A stretch of DNA of 64,000 nucleotides from contig BQMF02000589.1 in assembly GCA_027922465.2 (NCBI GenBank), positions 124,001-188,000 on the forward strand, in the 5' to 3' direction. Shown piece by piece: positions 41,310 through 53,584 of this stretch. The DNA is from Turritopsis dohrnii (taxonomy: Eukaryota; Cnidaria; Hydrozoa; Anthoathecata; Oceaniidae). Position 1 is the first letter of the stretch. The number at the start of each line of letters is the position of its first letter. The notes under the pieces were generated by a model. It was not told the DNA's origin, made no database searches, and worked only from the letters and a program-made list of their open reading frames with translations. A program made the translations under genes and the position numbers.

Positions 41310-42192
41310 TTACACATTTTACTTTTTATCTGCCTTGATTTTCATCTTCTTATCTTTTACTCCTTGTAACTAAGTTGGCCAAATAAGATTTCAAGTCTGA
41401 ATGATCACAAATTAAAAACGTCAAAGAATTATTTGAATCAGATTATCTCATATCAACAATCATCGATTCATACAGATCGTTCTGATTTTATTTCAATAAA
41501 TGTAAAAAAGATGGGAATAGTTGCTTTTTTATTAGTTGCCCGGAATAAGAATTAGTTATTCATAAGAATTTTCACTTTATAGGAAATGGGATCGAAATAG
41601 GATGGGAACAATTTTATAAATTGTTTTACATTCTTACTGAGAGAACAAGAACACATATTTGTTCTTCATCTTTCCAATTCAATTCCACAACTTAAAAATT
41701 ACCAACTTTGACGTATCACGAGGTCAACTCATCCATCATAGAAATGAGAAACTTATTTCAGCAAAGAAAAATAGATTGAAACTATTTTAAGAAGTGTCTT
41801 ACATTGGGAGGACAAGAAGAATTCGATTCTGGAAAAATACAAAATAGAAAAGTACAACTGGAGCGACGTGCACCCGTGCTCAAAAATTTGCCTCCGATCA
41901 GGTTCTTTTTTTAAATTCAAATTTTTAATTTCTATAGAAAAATACACAGATACACTTATATAAAACAAGTATAAACCAAGTATAAACCAACTTTTATCTT
42001 CAACATACATTTGAAGATGATTTTAAAGCTAGATTAGAATTAGGTTTTGTTATCGCTTAAGTGTGACATATGGAAACAGCCCGGTTCAATTTCTTTTCAA
42101 TGTTTTTTGAATGAATGGAATATGTTTCTTTTTTCTCTTTTTCCTTCTTGAAAATTGGTTTCGCCTTTTTTGTTTCTTTGTTTGTTTATCTA
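41310..42192. other. Upstream region of GPCR paralog 1
   Basis: No gene is supported. It should contain the receptor's promoter, but no element can be named from sequence alone. Confidence 0.5.
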
Positions 42193-43164
42193 TCTATATA
42201 TTAATAGGCGATTCTCTGTCTGTTTGTTTGTTTGTAAGTCACGCAAAATGGTAGATTGAGTTGTGAGCGAAATTATTTCTTTTTTTGTGTGCGACGTGAG
42301 TTCGAAGCAAATACATTGCAATCCCAATCGAACGTGACTTTTTTTGGCTGATGAACTAATAGGAATAACGTTTTGTTTTTATTATTATTGTTAGTTTTAT
42401 ATTCCACGTTGACTTGGTTTCGAAAACAGTATATCAACTAAATACAAAGAAACTGACTCATTAAACATTTTGGACAAAAAGCAGCAGTGGCAGAACGTGG
42501 CAGCATGTGCGGTTTGCCAGTGTATCCTAAAGCTTGCCTGACTGTCTGAGACGAGTGAACTTTTTTTCAAGCAATCAAAATGTTTAAAAACCGATACAAA
42601 AACATGAAACAAAATATTTTTTTGCTTTTGTCTTAATAGTTGTCTTAATTTCTTTTAATCGATTTCTTTTAATCCATTTTAATCTGATCGAACGTTTTTT
42701 ATTCACTTCATTCATTTAGCACGTGCATTTTTTCTCCTCCCGTGTGATCTTTTTAAGAGAAACCATTTTTTCACCTACTTCTGACAGCACCCATGTCAGA
42801 GCGCGTAAAACAAAGCTAATAATAAGTTGAAAAGTTTTTTTCTCCGCATTTTGAATGTATTGTTAAACTGATATTTGATTGGTTTAAAATCGTAAATAAA
42901 AACCACGCGAAGTTCACGTTCGGAATGCATTGTGTAAAGCTGACATTTTAAATGCGACCGCGACATTGAACGGCTGAGTTAAGAACATGCAAGATTTGAA
43001 ACACCAAAAACGTATTTCTCTTCACGTGCAAACGAGTTTTATTTAGCGATAAAGCCAGCAGCAAAGGAGGTCTTATCGCTGGTTTTAAGTGCAATAATTT
43101 GGAGCAGGTGGTGATACAACGCAGGCTGAACATGCGCGGCGAGCGACGCCGCCTTGGCGGCTAG
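42193..43164 (+). mobile_element. Non-autonomous Helitron copy E (family 1), first unit of the second array
   Basis: It starts TCTATATATTAATAGGCGAT after an A and ends with the GCCGCC-TT-GGCGGC hairpin and CTAG at 43161-43164. The next unit begins at the following base. Confidence 0.9.
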
Positions 43165-43187
43165 TCTATATATTAATAGCCGATTCT

Positions 43188-43219
<32 letters not shown>

Positions 43220-44052
43220 TTGTTCGTTTGTAAGTCACGCAAAATGGTAGATTGAGTTGTGAGCGAAATTATTTCTTTTTTTGTGTGCGACGTGAGTTCA
43301 GAGCAAATACATTGCAATCCCAATTGAACGTGACTTTTTTTGGCTGATGAACTAATAGGAATAACGTTTTGTTTTTATCATTATTGTTAGTTTTATATTC
43401 CACGTTGACTTGGCTTTGAAAACAATACATCAACTAAATACAAAGAAACTGACTGATTAAACGTTTTGGACATAAAGCAGCAGTGGCAGAACGTGGCAGC
43501 ATGTGCGGTTTACCAGTGTATCCTAACGTATCCTTGCCTGACTGTCTGAGACGGGTGAACATTTTTTCGAGCAATCAAAATGTTTAAAAACCGATAGGTA
43601 AAAAAAGAGTATCATGATACAAAATATTTTTTTTTGCTTTTGTCATAATAGTTGTCTTAATTTGTTTTAATCGATTTCTTTTAATCTATTTTAGTCAGAT
43701 CGAACGTTTTTTTTTATTCACTTTATTCATTTAGCACGTGCCTTTTTTCTCTCCTCCCGTGTGATCTTTTTAAGAAGAGAAACCATTTCCCCCTTACGTT
43801 TGATAGCACCCATGTTAGAGCGCGTAACTTTTTAAAACAAAAGCTAATAAAAAGTTGAAGTTTTCTCTCTCTACGTTTTGAGTGTATTGTTACACTGATA
43901 AAAGATTGGTTTTACCAGAGGTTGTGACTTCGAATCGGCTTCTGGTTGAACACAAGTTGTACGAGCCGTTTATAAGGAAATTTGACGTTTATTGATACAG
44001 TGATACAGAGCAGGTGGACATGGGCGACGAGCGACGCCGCCTTGGCGGCTAG
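43165..44052 (+). mobile_element. Non-autonomous Helitron copy F (family 1), second unit
   Basis: It begins TCTATATATTAATAGCCGAT directly after the CTAG of copy E and ends with the same hairpin and CTAG at 44049-44052. It is close in sequence to copies A, C and D. Confidence 0.9.
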
Positions 44053-45545
44053 TATATACTAATTCGCGATTGTGTGTCACACTTTTATTTTAGAGAGTGA
44101 TATATTTGGTGTTTCTTTCACGGTCAAAACCTTCTTATTTTTTCCCTTTTCGTCGTAAAACCAAGCAGAAGCGAGAGCGTTTTTTTACGATTCATATATG
44201 GGGAAGCCCCGCCACTGATCGTTTTCATTGGCTAATAAAGGAAAACTCTCAAAATGCGCTCATTTGATTGGCTGACAAATTCCAAAAATTTCGGTCGTTA
44301 ATAACGGCTTTTATTTCTTCGTTGTGAATTTGACGACGAAACACAGGTTTGTATACATACGAATGTTTTATTATTATAAAACGTTTTATTATCGTGTTTA
44401 TTGCTAAACTTTTACTGTTATTGTATTTTGGATTAATAGAAGTACATGTGGCACATGAGTAAGTAAGTTTTTGAACAGATGTTTGTTTTTTATATAATGG
44501 GTTTTCTCAGAGGAAAACCAAACGAAGAACGAGTGGAAGAAAATCTATTTTTACGATAGAAACGTGTGCTGATTTTACGTATTTCTTTTTATAGTTATCA
44601 AATAGTTATGAGAGTGCAGCTGTGAAGTAGTGTACTTGAAGTGAAGTTGTTTAAAAATGGCTGCAGAAAGGATGATGTTTATTTACATTGGTGAAAATGG
44701 TTTTAATTTTTTCGGTGGGAAAACGTTTGGAAAAGATACAAAGTAATATACGTAAGTACACGAGTCAAACGCATTTAATAAATACAGCGTTAAGAGATAG
44801 TAAAAACAGTATTAATGAAACTGTCCTACAAAAAAGAAGCCTTATTGGGTGGATTTTTCTTAAGTTTATATTTTATCATGTTTATGCATTATTTTGTGTT
44901 ATGGTAATCGTTTACGTACCTGGGTGAAGTTTGGCATTATGATTTTATTTGTGACTTTTTATCTTCTGGGTAAATTTTTGTTTTTAGTTATTGTTTTTAG
45001 AATAAATGCGTACTTGAATTTCATTTTTTTTCTTTTTTGTTGTTGTTGTTTATTTCAATACTCTTATAGCATGATTAGGTTTTCGGTATTACAATTCAAG
45101 TATTAATTTTTTAGGTAATAATAAAAAAACATAAAGAAATGAAACTCATGGTTTTAATCATGACGTTCATGGTTTTGGGAAGAACAGACTATATATCATT
45201 TCAAAAATTCATTAATGGTTGCTGTCCAGTAGTTACTTTGGAACAAAAGAAAAAGTTGGAAGGCATCAATTTGTTTTGAATTAACATTTTGTAATGTTTG
45301 GTTTTGTATGTCTGGGTAAACAGTTCTGTGTTATATATTGCCATTTCTTTAAATTAAAGTTACTTCTCTTCTGCGTATAAAGATATATTCTGATTCATGT
45401 TGCTATTTGTTTTTGTTTTAAATCTTCTGAATGTAAGTATTGAATTAAAAAATGAATGCCTGAAAAGAAACTTTTACATGAGTTAAATTCTGCGACACAA
45501 CGCATACTGAACATGGGTGGCGAGCGACGCCGCCTGGGCGGCTAG
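44053..45545 (+). mobile_element. Helitron-like family 2 copy G, third unit
   Basis: It starts TATATACTAATTCGCGATTG directly after copy F. It ends with GACGCCGCCTGGGCGGCTAG, a variant of the same terminal hairpin, at 45545. Related minus-strand copies lie at 34.4-37.7 kb. It has no coding capacity. The first bases lack the canonical TC, so the 5' end is slightly uncertain. Confidence 0.75.
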
Positions 45546-46375
45546 TCTATATCCTAATAGGCGCTGTCCATCCGCTTTTTCCACGCTTTCACTCTCTAAG
45601 ATTTCGGGTAGTTTTTACACGCACTTATTTATAAAAGTATTTCAGACCATGGTTAACATTTGTCTACGATTAGGATAAGGAAAAGATACCTCTACAATTC
45701 ATTTTGTTTTGATCGTTTTACGAACGTTTTAATTGGTTAGAAATGTTTTGATTGATCAAGAAACGGTACACAACAACGAAAGTATTGCAGGAAGATTTAT
45801 GAATCTCTTCGTTTGAACTTTTTTGTTTTGTTTCTCTTATAGTGTGCTTTCCGCATTATTACTTTTCCTTCAGAGCAGACACATAAAAACAATGTCTAAA
45901 CGGTCGAAGGAATGAATATCATGGTTTTAAATATTGACGCTCTGTGTTCGTGCAAAGGAAATCGCTAGAAGGTATAAAATTGTTTACAATTCATATTTTG
46001 GCACTTTACCCGTTTGGCTTTTTTTTACGTTCGGGTAAGGATCCCATGAGCGGTAACAGTGATTTGAATCTTTTTGTTGTTTTCCTGTAATTTAATTTTA
46101 CTTCTGCATACTTAATATCGTATCCTGAAAGATGTATTATGAATATTTTGATGTGTATCAGATCTTCCGATTTAAAAGTTTTTCTATTTACAACTCCAGT
46201 GTTGATAGTGAAGTAAAAATGCTTTAGCATAAATACCTAGAGATTTTTAATTAAAAGGCAAGAAGTGTTTTTTCCGAATTGACGTTAGATATTTTCATCA
46301 CGGGGAACCATTGCATTGCAACTTCAATCGATACAATTTTTTATATAGAGCGAAAAAAGCGGATGCGTAACGCGT
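45546..46375 (+). mobile_element. Helitron-like family 3 copy H, fourth unit (3' end uncertain)
   Basis: TCTATATCCTAATAGGCGCT starts immediately after the CTAG of copy G. No terminal hairpin with CTAG was found downstream. A subterminal CCGCTTTTTCCACGCTTT near 45570 is mirrored in inverse form by AGCGAAAAAAGCGGATGCG near 46350, which I use as a tentative end. Confidence 0.4.
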
Positions 46376-48230
46376 ATTTTTATTCTTTATTCTTTTATTC
46401 TACACGGAATACTACATTCTAAACATTTTACATTCCAAACAATTGAGGAACTTTATTATACTGAAATTCATTATACCTTCATTATAGCCTTTCTCTCTGT
46501 TTGTTCAGCTCACATCCATTAAAACCTGTAAAAACACAGGTTATTAGTTTGTTATATTCTTATCTTTCTTTCCAATATAGAGATCAGAATGAAAGGGAAC
46601 ACATCTTGATTTTTATTTTGATCGCATTATGATAAACCTGGTTTTCCGGCAAACAACTTAACCGACAAAAGTTGTTTTCAGTTGTAAACTAAGCAGATTG
46701 ATTTATATTGTCATTCGTCGTCATTCGACCAGGCATTAAAAGGCATTAAAAGCCACCTACCCACACACCCGCTCTATTGTTAGTAAGGATGTAGCATTAA
46801 GCAACCAGTCAGTCAAGCAGTCTCATAAAGACATATTGAGAGGTTGATCTTGCCGCTCGTTTTAAATGTTGTCATGGAAACCAGTTTTTTCAATTTGAAG
46901 CGAAGGAGGAGAAGAAAAATGCTTGACACCACCATCGTGTCGCAAAGTAAAATAAGGGTTATCATATGATGTAAAAGAGATGCAAACAGTGTCACGTTGA
47001 AGGAGAGTAATTCTCGAATGTCATGTAAATTAATTGTCAACTCTTTCATACTTCATAATATCGCCTCGAAACAACACGAAAGAACGGACATCTTAGCTGA
47101 ATGTAGAATGTCGAATAACAACTAACAATCAAATCCGTTTATTGCTCTGGAACTTGTTACCAGGACAATTGCCTTGACATTAGCTATTCAGTTGGTATGT
47201 AAATACGACTCAGCAAACTCAATTTAAAAGTATGAAAGCAGAGATTGTTTAATAGGTCAAACGTACTCGGAGTTATTTGCTAGAAATGTAGAAGTTCACC
47301 AGAAGTCACGCCATTGAACAAGTTTGTTGAGTAGACAAGAAGTAGTCAAGGAGTAGCGAAAAAGTGAAAGTAGACCATAAACAATATTTATCATCTGTTG
47401 GGATCCCGCCATCTGATTTCACAAACGTTCAACATGTTTCAAAGATTTCAAGATCCGTTTTGGATCAGTCTGAATTGAAAAATTGATACTGTTGCACGTG
47501 CGTGGAAAAAAATCCGGCCTTGTCCAGTCCGATCAGTTCAAGTGGAAACCCAGCTTTACCTTGATGTAACAATATAATAACTTGATTGGTTTCACCTAGG
47601 AATAAAACAGTAATGACACGAAATTGACTCGATGACTTCATCTTTATCAAGAAGTCCATCTTGCATAACCATCTGATAAAAGAGGATAAGGGAACCTCAA
47701 ACACTGAACAATTTTTCCTTTCGTTGGATGGGGTAAGTTGATGTACCATGTCGATTAAGCACCATGGGTTCTCTTTCAAAACTCAGCAGTTTTGTGGCGT
47801 CGCTTAATCGAGGGCAGACGTAAATATAAAGCAACATTTCGAGATATTTTGGAAGATCTTTAAGATGTCTTATCAAAATCTGTCTTGGCGATAAACAATA
47901 GATTAACGAAACAGAAGAAAATGAATTGCAATGACATTGCTCAAAGGAATTGCTCTTTAGGGTTCCATCTGATGTTAGAAAAACTGAAAATATAAAAAAA
48001 ATAAACGCCAGCGTTCAAAGAAAGGAATGATTATAAAAGATGTGTCATCATAACAGAGGATTCCTTTCCTGCCCGAAGTAAAATTACTTTGCAATACCTT
48101 CGATTGGCGTTGCAGTTTGAGGTGAATATAATTCGGATTTCTGGGTAAACAAGAAATAATACAATTGTAAGCGGTTTGGTTTTTTATCAGAGATGTAGTA
48201 TGGTAAAGAATAATTAAAAAGAAAACAACA
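46376..48230. other. Stretch without recognisable gene
   Basis: A 104-residue minus-strand ORF at 47465-47779 is the longest; it has no motif I can name and may be chance. Nothing else is supported. Confidence 0.45.
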
Positions 48231-48232
48231 AC

Positions 48233-48660
48233 AACGGTTTAGACAACGTTTCGGGTGTTCGGACACCCATTTTCAAGTAAATATAATTGTTGTTACAAAA
48301 TTTTTTTATTCAATTTTTAAAATTTTTTATATAACTAATTATATATACATACAAAATGCAACTGTACACGCTCAATTAAATAAATACAATGGTGCAGATC
48401 TGATATTATTATTCAATAATGGACTCTCGCATTATGAATAAACTCTCTTTAATTTCCAAAGGATAACGGTTATTCACTCGTGCTAAAATACTGAAATCGT
48501 CAAAAGATGGTGAATTGACACATTGTTTAAGGTGGTCTTTAATGGCTGTCTGCTGGGATGACGTAGATTTCTTACCTGTTAATGGCGATACACCGAGGTG
48601 CTCGCCGACCCGAACTTTAAGGTGACGTGACGTCTCGCCAATATAGGTATTTCGTACATA
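48233..48660 (-). pseudogene. Penelope-like element fragment: GIY-YIG end and 3' region
   Basis: On the minus strand 48660-48409 reads YVRNTYIGETSRHLKVRVGE, then EHLGV, and ends at a TAA at 48409-48411. This is the GIY-YIG endonuclease pattern (YIGET, R, EH) found at the C terminus of Penelope-like retroelements. The rest of the element is missing. Downstream, at 48248-48277, is a hairpin followed by GAAACG (GGGTGT-CCGA-ACACCC), typical of Penelope 3' ends and resembling a degenerate hammerhead core. Confidence 0.75.
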
Positions 48661-50506
48661 CTAAACCAATTCACGTGCGCCCTACCAGAAAATGCGTCTG
48701 ATCTTTCTGATCGGAATAAAACTCATACTCTAAATTCTCATTGCTGAAAATAATTGCACAAGAGCCGTTGTAGAGTTTGGAACAGGGAAAAACAGATTAA
48801 TTTCTTTAATCCGTGAACATGAACATTCAGTCAATTCTAAAACAACAACAGAATTAACGATATCAGTCACAGTAATCTAAAATAAAAGTTTTGTGAAGCA
48901 AATGTTAATGGAATGTTAACAGAATGTATTTCATTCTCGCAGGATTGTGTTGATAATTCAAAGAATAGCATGACAAATATAAAGCGGCAAAAATGATTAC
49001 ACGTTACTTCACGTGTAACTACACGTTCTTTTATAAGCCTTCCTTGGAATATTCTGGTTCACAAATGTATCCGTCATTACCAATCTAAGTCTTACTCAAA
49101 CTGGGCAATAATTCTGGTGACGTCATTTCATAAATGCAAGTGGCGGTGACCGAAAGAGGGAAATTAGTTCTTTTTACGTATTTTTTCATACATTTTGGGG
49201 GAAGTTTTAATGTTATTTCATGATTTCTTATGTGTCTTAGCAAAGATTTCTGGGAAACAAATTTTGACCTCCGTTCTCCTTTAAACAATAATGATACAGC
49301 TGTTAACTTTTGTCTTAGTTGTTCGTCAAAAAATTAATGAGTTTTTCCAAACTTATTTTTTCGATTTTCTCTTCTTCCTTTTTCAATTCCCTACAAAAAC
49401 ACATCGTAATAAAGACAAAAAGATTGTAAAGTTACAATAAAATCAAGATAACGAATTTTTTTTATACAAAACATAAATATCATTTATTTATACAAATTAT
49501 AACTATAATTTCTGAGTAGTAGGCGCCACTTCGACTAGAGTCTTAGACCAAAGGTTGCAGTCTCATATTTTCGTAGTGCCAGTTTCCTTCCTCGAGATTG
49601 CATACTCATCTAAACATGTTGTTTCCTAATTTGTACTCACTTTGCTAAAATGGGTGGTGAAACGCCAAAGTCTAGCGAGCCTATAGGTGGATTTAGTAAA
49701 TAAATTTAGATTAAAGTGATTGTAAAGAAGTTAGTGACTCAATTTATCTCGCCAAAATCCATAACTCAATGTCTGTAACTCTATTTTTAGAAAGTAATTT
49801 CAAACGTTGCTCGTCGACGACAGCTGTAGCTGTCGAAACGTAGCCATAAACTTGCTAGTTCAAGACATTATCCAGTTTAACTTATTCAATTATAATGACT
49901 CAACAGATAAGCGAAAATATTTTTCAAACCTATTTTTCTAGTTCGGGTTCCAGGCCGGATATACGTAATGTAGTTTTTAGAAACTTTCGCCGTTATTTTA
50001 AACGATTTATCTTTTGTTCTTCCGTATGTCTGTATTCATATTATTATTATATTAATCTGTATTGGAATAAAACAATGATTTTACAATGGAAGAGACTTTA
50101 TTGCACGTTTGTTTTTAGATTGCGTAAATGCTAATTGTTTTATCTCAATGTTATTTTTGTTTAGATTCCATTATATTTGGAGACGGAGACTATATTTGAA
50201 TTACTTTTTCAAAATATTAGTCATAATTTTTTTTCGATTTCATTTAAAATTACGCATGCACAGACACGTTACCAGATCCTTTAGTAAAACAGCCATTAAT
50301 TGCAAAAGATTTATTACAGTGTGTTTCAAAAAATTGAATTCAAAAAATATCCTCGCAGTTTTCGAAGGAAATATCCAATCCATTTTGTAAATTTCATATC
50401 GATGGAATCCGTATCGTTTGGTCTTTCTCATGATGTGCTTTAAAAGTAAAAGAAGAGAAAATCGAGAAAAACTCATTAATTTCCTAACGATAAATTCAGA
50501 TGTTAA
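48661..50506. other. Gene-poor region upstream of GPCR paralog 2
   Basis: Only a Penelope-like terminal hairpin near 49811-49840 is recognised. 50230-50500 shares short blocks with the region upstream of paralog 3 and probably holds the promoter. Confidence 0.45.
49811..49840 (+). repeat. Penelope-type terminal hairpin (hammerhead-like)
   Basis: Stem CGACAGC / GCTGTCG with loop TGTA, followed by AAACGTAG, so that GAAAC closes the stem. The upstream strand reads TCGACGA where a hammerhead has CTGANGA, so it is probably a decayed motif. Confidence 0.4.
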
Positions 50507-51481
50507 ATGATTTGTGGAATGATGGTGAATGAATCTTTACCAAGAGAAACAGCTTTCAGCGAAATATTTGAATTATCGAACCGACAACAATGGACATTAG
50601 CAATAATTCAGATGTTGCTTTCATTGTCTAACGTTACAATGAACAGCATCACAATCTTTGCGTTATGGAAAACACAACAAATACGCAACATTCCAATGAA
50701 ACTAATATGTACGATGAATGTTTACGATTTCCTTACTGGATTAATATCAAATCCCTTTGCAGTACTAATGTGTGGATGGTTTCCTGCCGATCAATATTAC
50801 AAACTGCATACTGCTGCAGAATTTTTTGTGTCATTTTTCCCAATTTGTTCCCTATTTTCATTGTTGTTGCTTTCATATAATCGATTTTTCAGTATTTACT
50901 ATTTGACCAAATACGATAGAAACACTAGGCTTCAAAAAATTAAACTGTGTTTAATTGTTATTCCGTTGTTCGCATTTGTCTATGTGGTGTTGAAATGTAT
51001 TGCCACACACTATGGTTATATTGAAGAACCTGATTTGTTTCTAATTGGATTAGCCTGGTTGACAGTTATTGCTACGTTGATTGTTTATGGGAAATGTATT
51101 GCAGTGATGCGGAATCATAAGTCATTAACATCTCAAAGTGGTATTTTCTCCAAAGCAGATGTGATTGTCATAAATCTTTCGGCAATAATGATAGTGACGA
51201 TTTGTGTTTGTTACACGCCGATCCTTGTTGCGTTAATCCTTCATAAATTCTGGCCTACCAATCAAATGGCCATATTCTTCAAGTGGTTCACAACAACAAT
51301 TGCTTATATGAACGCTACCGTTAATTCGTTGATCCTCATCTATTTCAACATTAAAATTCGTTCTTGGATTGGCAGAATATTTTCCTTTAAATTTTGTCAT
51401 GCAAACGAAGAAAAAGAAGATTGTGTAGCTGGAAGGGGCATTAATAACACTACGAGAACAGCCAAGATTTCTGTGTTATGA
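50507..51481 (+). CDS. Class A GPCR, paralog 2
   Basis: 324 residues, single exon, nearly the same as paralog 1 throughout: same N terminus (MICGMMVNESLP), seven transmembrane segments at the same positions, SYNRF at the end of TM3, and NSLILIYFN in TM7. An alternative start at residue 5 or 6 (ATGATGGTG) is possible because all paralogs share both. The 3' flank is homologous to that of paralogs 1 and 3 (ACACCACGTCTCCC and TGACATCCAAC blocks). No promoter is recognised. Like its siblings it is probably a chemosensory or peptide-type receptor of a local gene family, ligand unknown. Confidence 0.9.
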   Translation: MICGMMVNESLPRETAFSEIFELSNRQQWTLAIIQMLLSLSNVTMNSITIFALWKTQQIRNIPMKLICTMNVYDFLTGLISNPFAVLMCGWFPADQYYKLHTAAEFFVSFFPICSLFSLLLLSYNRFFSIYYLTKYDRNTRLQKIKLCLIVIPLFAFVYVVLKCIATHYGYIEEPDLFLIGLAWLTVIATLIVYGKCIAVMRNHKSLTSQSGIFSKADVIVINLSAIMIVTICVCYTPILVALILHKFWPTNQMAIFFKWFTTTIAYMNATVNSLILIYFNIKIRSWIGRIFSFKFCHANEEKEDCVAGRGINNTTRTAKISVL

Positions 51482-51838
51482 AAATCTTGATTGGGCTTTA
51501 ATACTAACTCGATAGTAAAAAAGGAAATGCAATGTCACAATTTGTCATATAACGATGTTTTCCTTTAAATTTGGGAACCATGTTATGACACCACGTCTCC
51601 CTTTGTTTGAACTGTGTATATACTTTCTGAAATACTTGACATCCAACTTATACTATCTTTTCTTTCATTTACGGTCTAATTCTTGACGCTAACAATCTCT
51701 AACGTCAGATAGAAAATGGGCAAGCAGTTTCCTAAGAGAGTATTCCTACGAGAGAACCAATCATGTGTTTTCCTCGATTTCTCGCTATGTAGATGTAAGT
51801 TGCCCGATCCAAGTCAGTTTCCAATTACTCTAGCCTTA

Positions 51839-51840
<2 letters not shown>

Positions 51841-51905
<65 letters not shown>
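51841..51905. repeat. GTAA tetranucleotide microsatellite
   Basis: About sixteen uninterrupted GTAA units between GPCR paralogs 2 and 3. Confidence 0.97.
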
Positions 51906-51906
<1 letters not shown>

Positions 51907-52618
51907 GTGTTTTACAGTTCTTAATCATCCTACTTATTGGTTTACTTACGAATTCATATATCAATCTTTCCATTTCTCGCGAGACGTTTCTCAAAAGGAA
52001 AATCATGAACGCATTATCAAATCTCTCTATATAAACATGCAGAAAAAAGAGAAGATAAGTAGCATAGGAAAATCTGGGAATCGATATCAGTTGTTCAGTA
52101 TTCGAAGACTATTTGTCTAATTGAAGTAGCGAAAGATTTATTCCGAAAATAATACGACAGGTGTATGTGTATTAATGGGGGAGTTTTGAAATTAATAGCT
52201 GGTAGGTTTTTGATTGAAGCAATAATTAGATATAATTTGTTCATCAAAATAAACGTTTACGGTAAACGTTCTTACATCAACATTTAAAAAAAGATTTACA
52301 AAACAAGAATCTTTACTTCAAATTTAAATTGTGTTAATGCTAATGGCTTTTATGTTATAATTTTTATTATTTGATTTATTTTTGTTTTCTTTTGATGATA
52401 TTTCTAGGCAGAGATTGATTTCTTTCTCCAATATTTGAATCTCCTGTTTTAAATATTAAACTTTAAATTGTTTTGTTATTCATATTAAATTATGCATGAA
52501 CAAACACATAACCCTTTAAGAAAACAACCATTTTTTGCATATAAGAACCATATAGCTGCCTAAACAAGGTTTCACTGGGCTCAATAGATCATATATATCA
52601 ACATAAAAGTATGTTTAA

Positions 52619-53584
52619 ATGATTTGTGAAATGATGGTGAATGAATCCTTACCAAAAAAAACAGCTTTCAGCGAAATATTTGAATTATCGAATCAACAGC
52701 AATGGACATTAGCAATAATTCATACATTACTTTCATTGTCTAACGTTACACTGAACAGTATCACAATCTTTGCGTTATGGAAAACACAACAAATACGCAA
52801 CATTCCAATGAAACTGATATGTACGATGAATGTTTACGATTTCCTTACTGGATTGATATCAAATCCATTTGCAGTACTAATGTGTGGATGGTTTCCTACT
52901 GATCAATATTACCTGCTGCATATTGTTGCAGAATTTTTTATGTTATTTTTCCCAATGTGTTCCTTATTTACATTATTGTTGCTTTCATACGATCGATTCG
53001 TCAGTATTTATTATTTGACAAAGTACGATAGAAACACCAGGCTTCAAAGAATCAGACTGGGTTTAATCGTTATTCCGATATTAGCGTTTGTCAACATGAT
53101 GTTGAAATGTATTACCACAATCTGTAGTTATATTGAAGAACCAGATATATTTTTAATTGGATTAGCCTGGCTGACAGTAATTACTATTTGGATTGTTTAT
53201 GGGAAATGTATTGCGCTGATGCGGAATTATAAATCATCTCAAAGTGGTATTTTCTCCAAAACAGATGTGATTGTCACAAAGCTTTCAGCGATAATGATAG
53301 CGACACTTTTTGTTTGTTACACACCGTTCCTTGTTTCGTTAATCCTTCATAAAGTCTGGCCTACCAATCAAATGGCTATATTCTTTAAGTGCTTCACTGG
53401 AACATTTTCTTTTATGAATGCTAGTGTCAATTCATTGATCCTCATTTATATTAACAGTAAAATCCGTTTTTGGATTTGCAGAAAATTTTGCTTTAAAATT
53501 TGTCAATCAAACATAGAAGAAGGTCCTATAACTGGATTGGACACAGACAGCACCGCAAGAACCGCCACGATTTCTCGGTTATGA
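52619..53584 (+). CDS. Class A GPCR, paralog 3
   Basis: 321 residues, single exon. It is the more diverged of the three paralogs but colinear with them. It keeps an acidic residue at the end of TM3 (SYDRF) where paralogs 1 and 2 have SYNRF, so it is closer to the ancestral DRY state. It lacks three residues in the third intracellular loop (NYKSSQSGIF against NHKSLTSQSGIF). TM7 reads NSLILIYINSKIR. It lies 1.1 kb downstream of paralog 2 in the same orientation, which indicates tandem duplication. The 3' flank is homologous to the other copies. Confidence 0.9.
   Translation: MICEMMVNESLPKKTAFSEIFELSNQQQWTLAIIHTLLSLSNVTLNSITIFALWKTQQIRNIPMKLICTMNVYDFLTGLISNPFAVLMCGWFPTDQYYLLHIVAEFFMLFFPMCSLFTLLLLSYDRFVSIYYLTKYDRNTRLQRIRLGLIVIPILAFVNMMLKCITTICSYIEEPDIFLIGLAWLTVITIWIVYGKCIALMRNYKSSQSGIFSKTDVIVTKLSAIMIATLFVCYTPFLVSLILHKVWPTNQMAIFFKCFTGTFSFMNASVNSLILIYINSKIRFWICRKFCFKICQSNIEEGPITGLDTDSTARTATISRL

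Noticed and set aside
46345..46375. Unit H at 45546 as a TIR transposon because of its inverted subterminal sequence
   Set aside because: Only short imperfect inversion and no target duplication; its start directly on a CTAG end fits a Helitron-like unit better, though its 3' end is unproven.
47465..47779. A 104-residue minus-strand ORF
   Set aside because: No recognisable motif, no neighbour support and no repeat context; not distinguishable from chance.
51841..51905. GTAA array considered as a CRISPR-like or regulatory repeat
   Set aside because: It is an uninterrupted tetranucleotide microsatellite without spacers.
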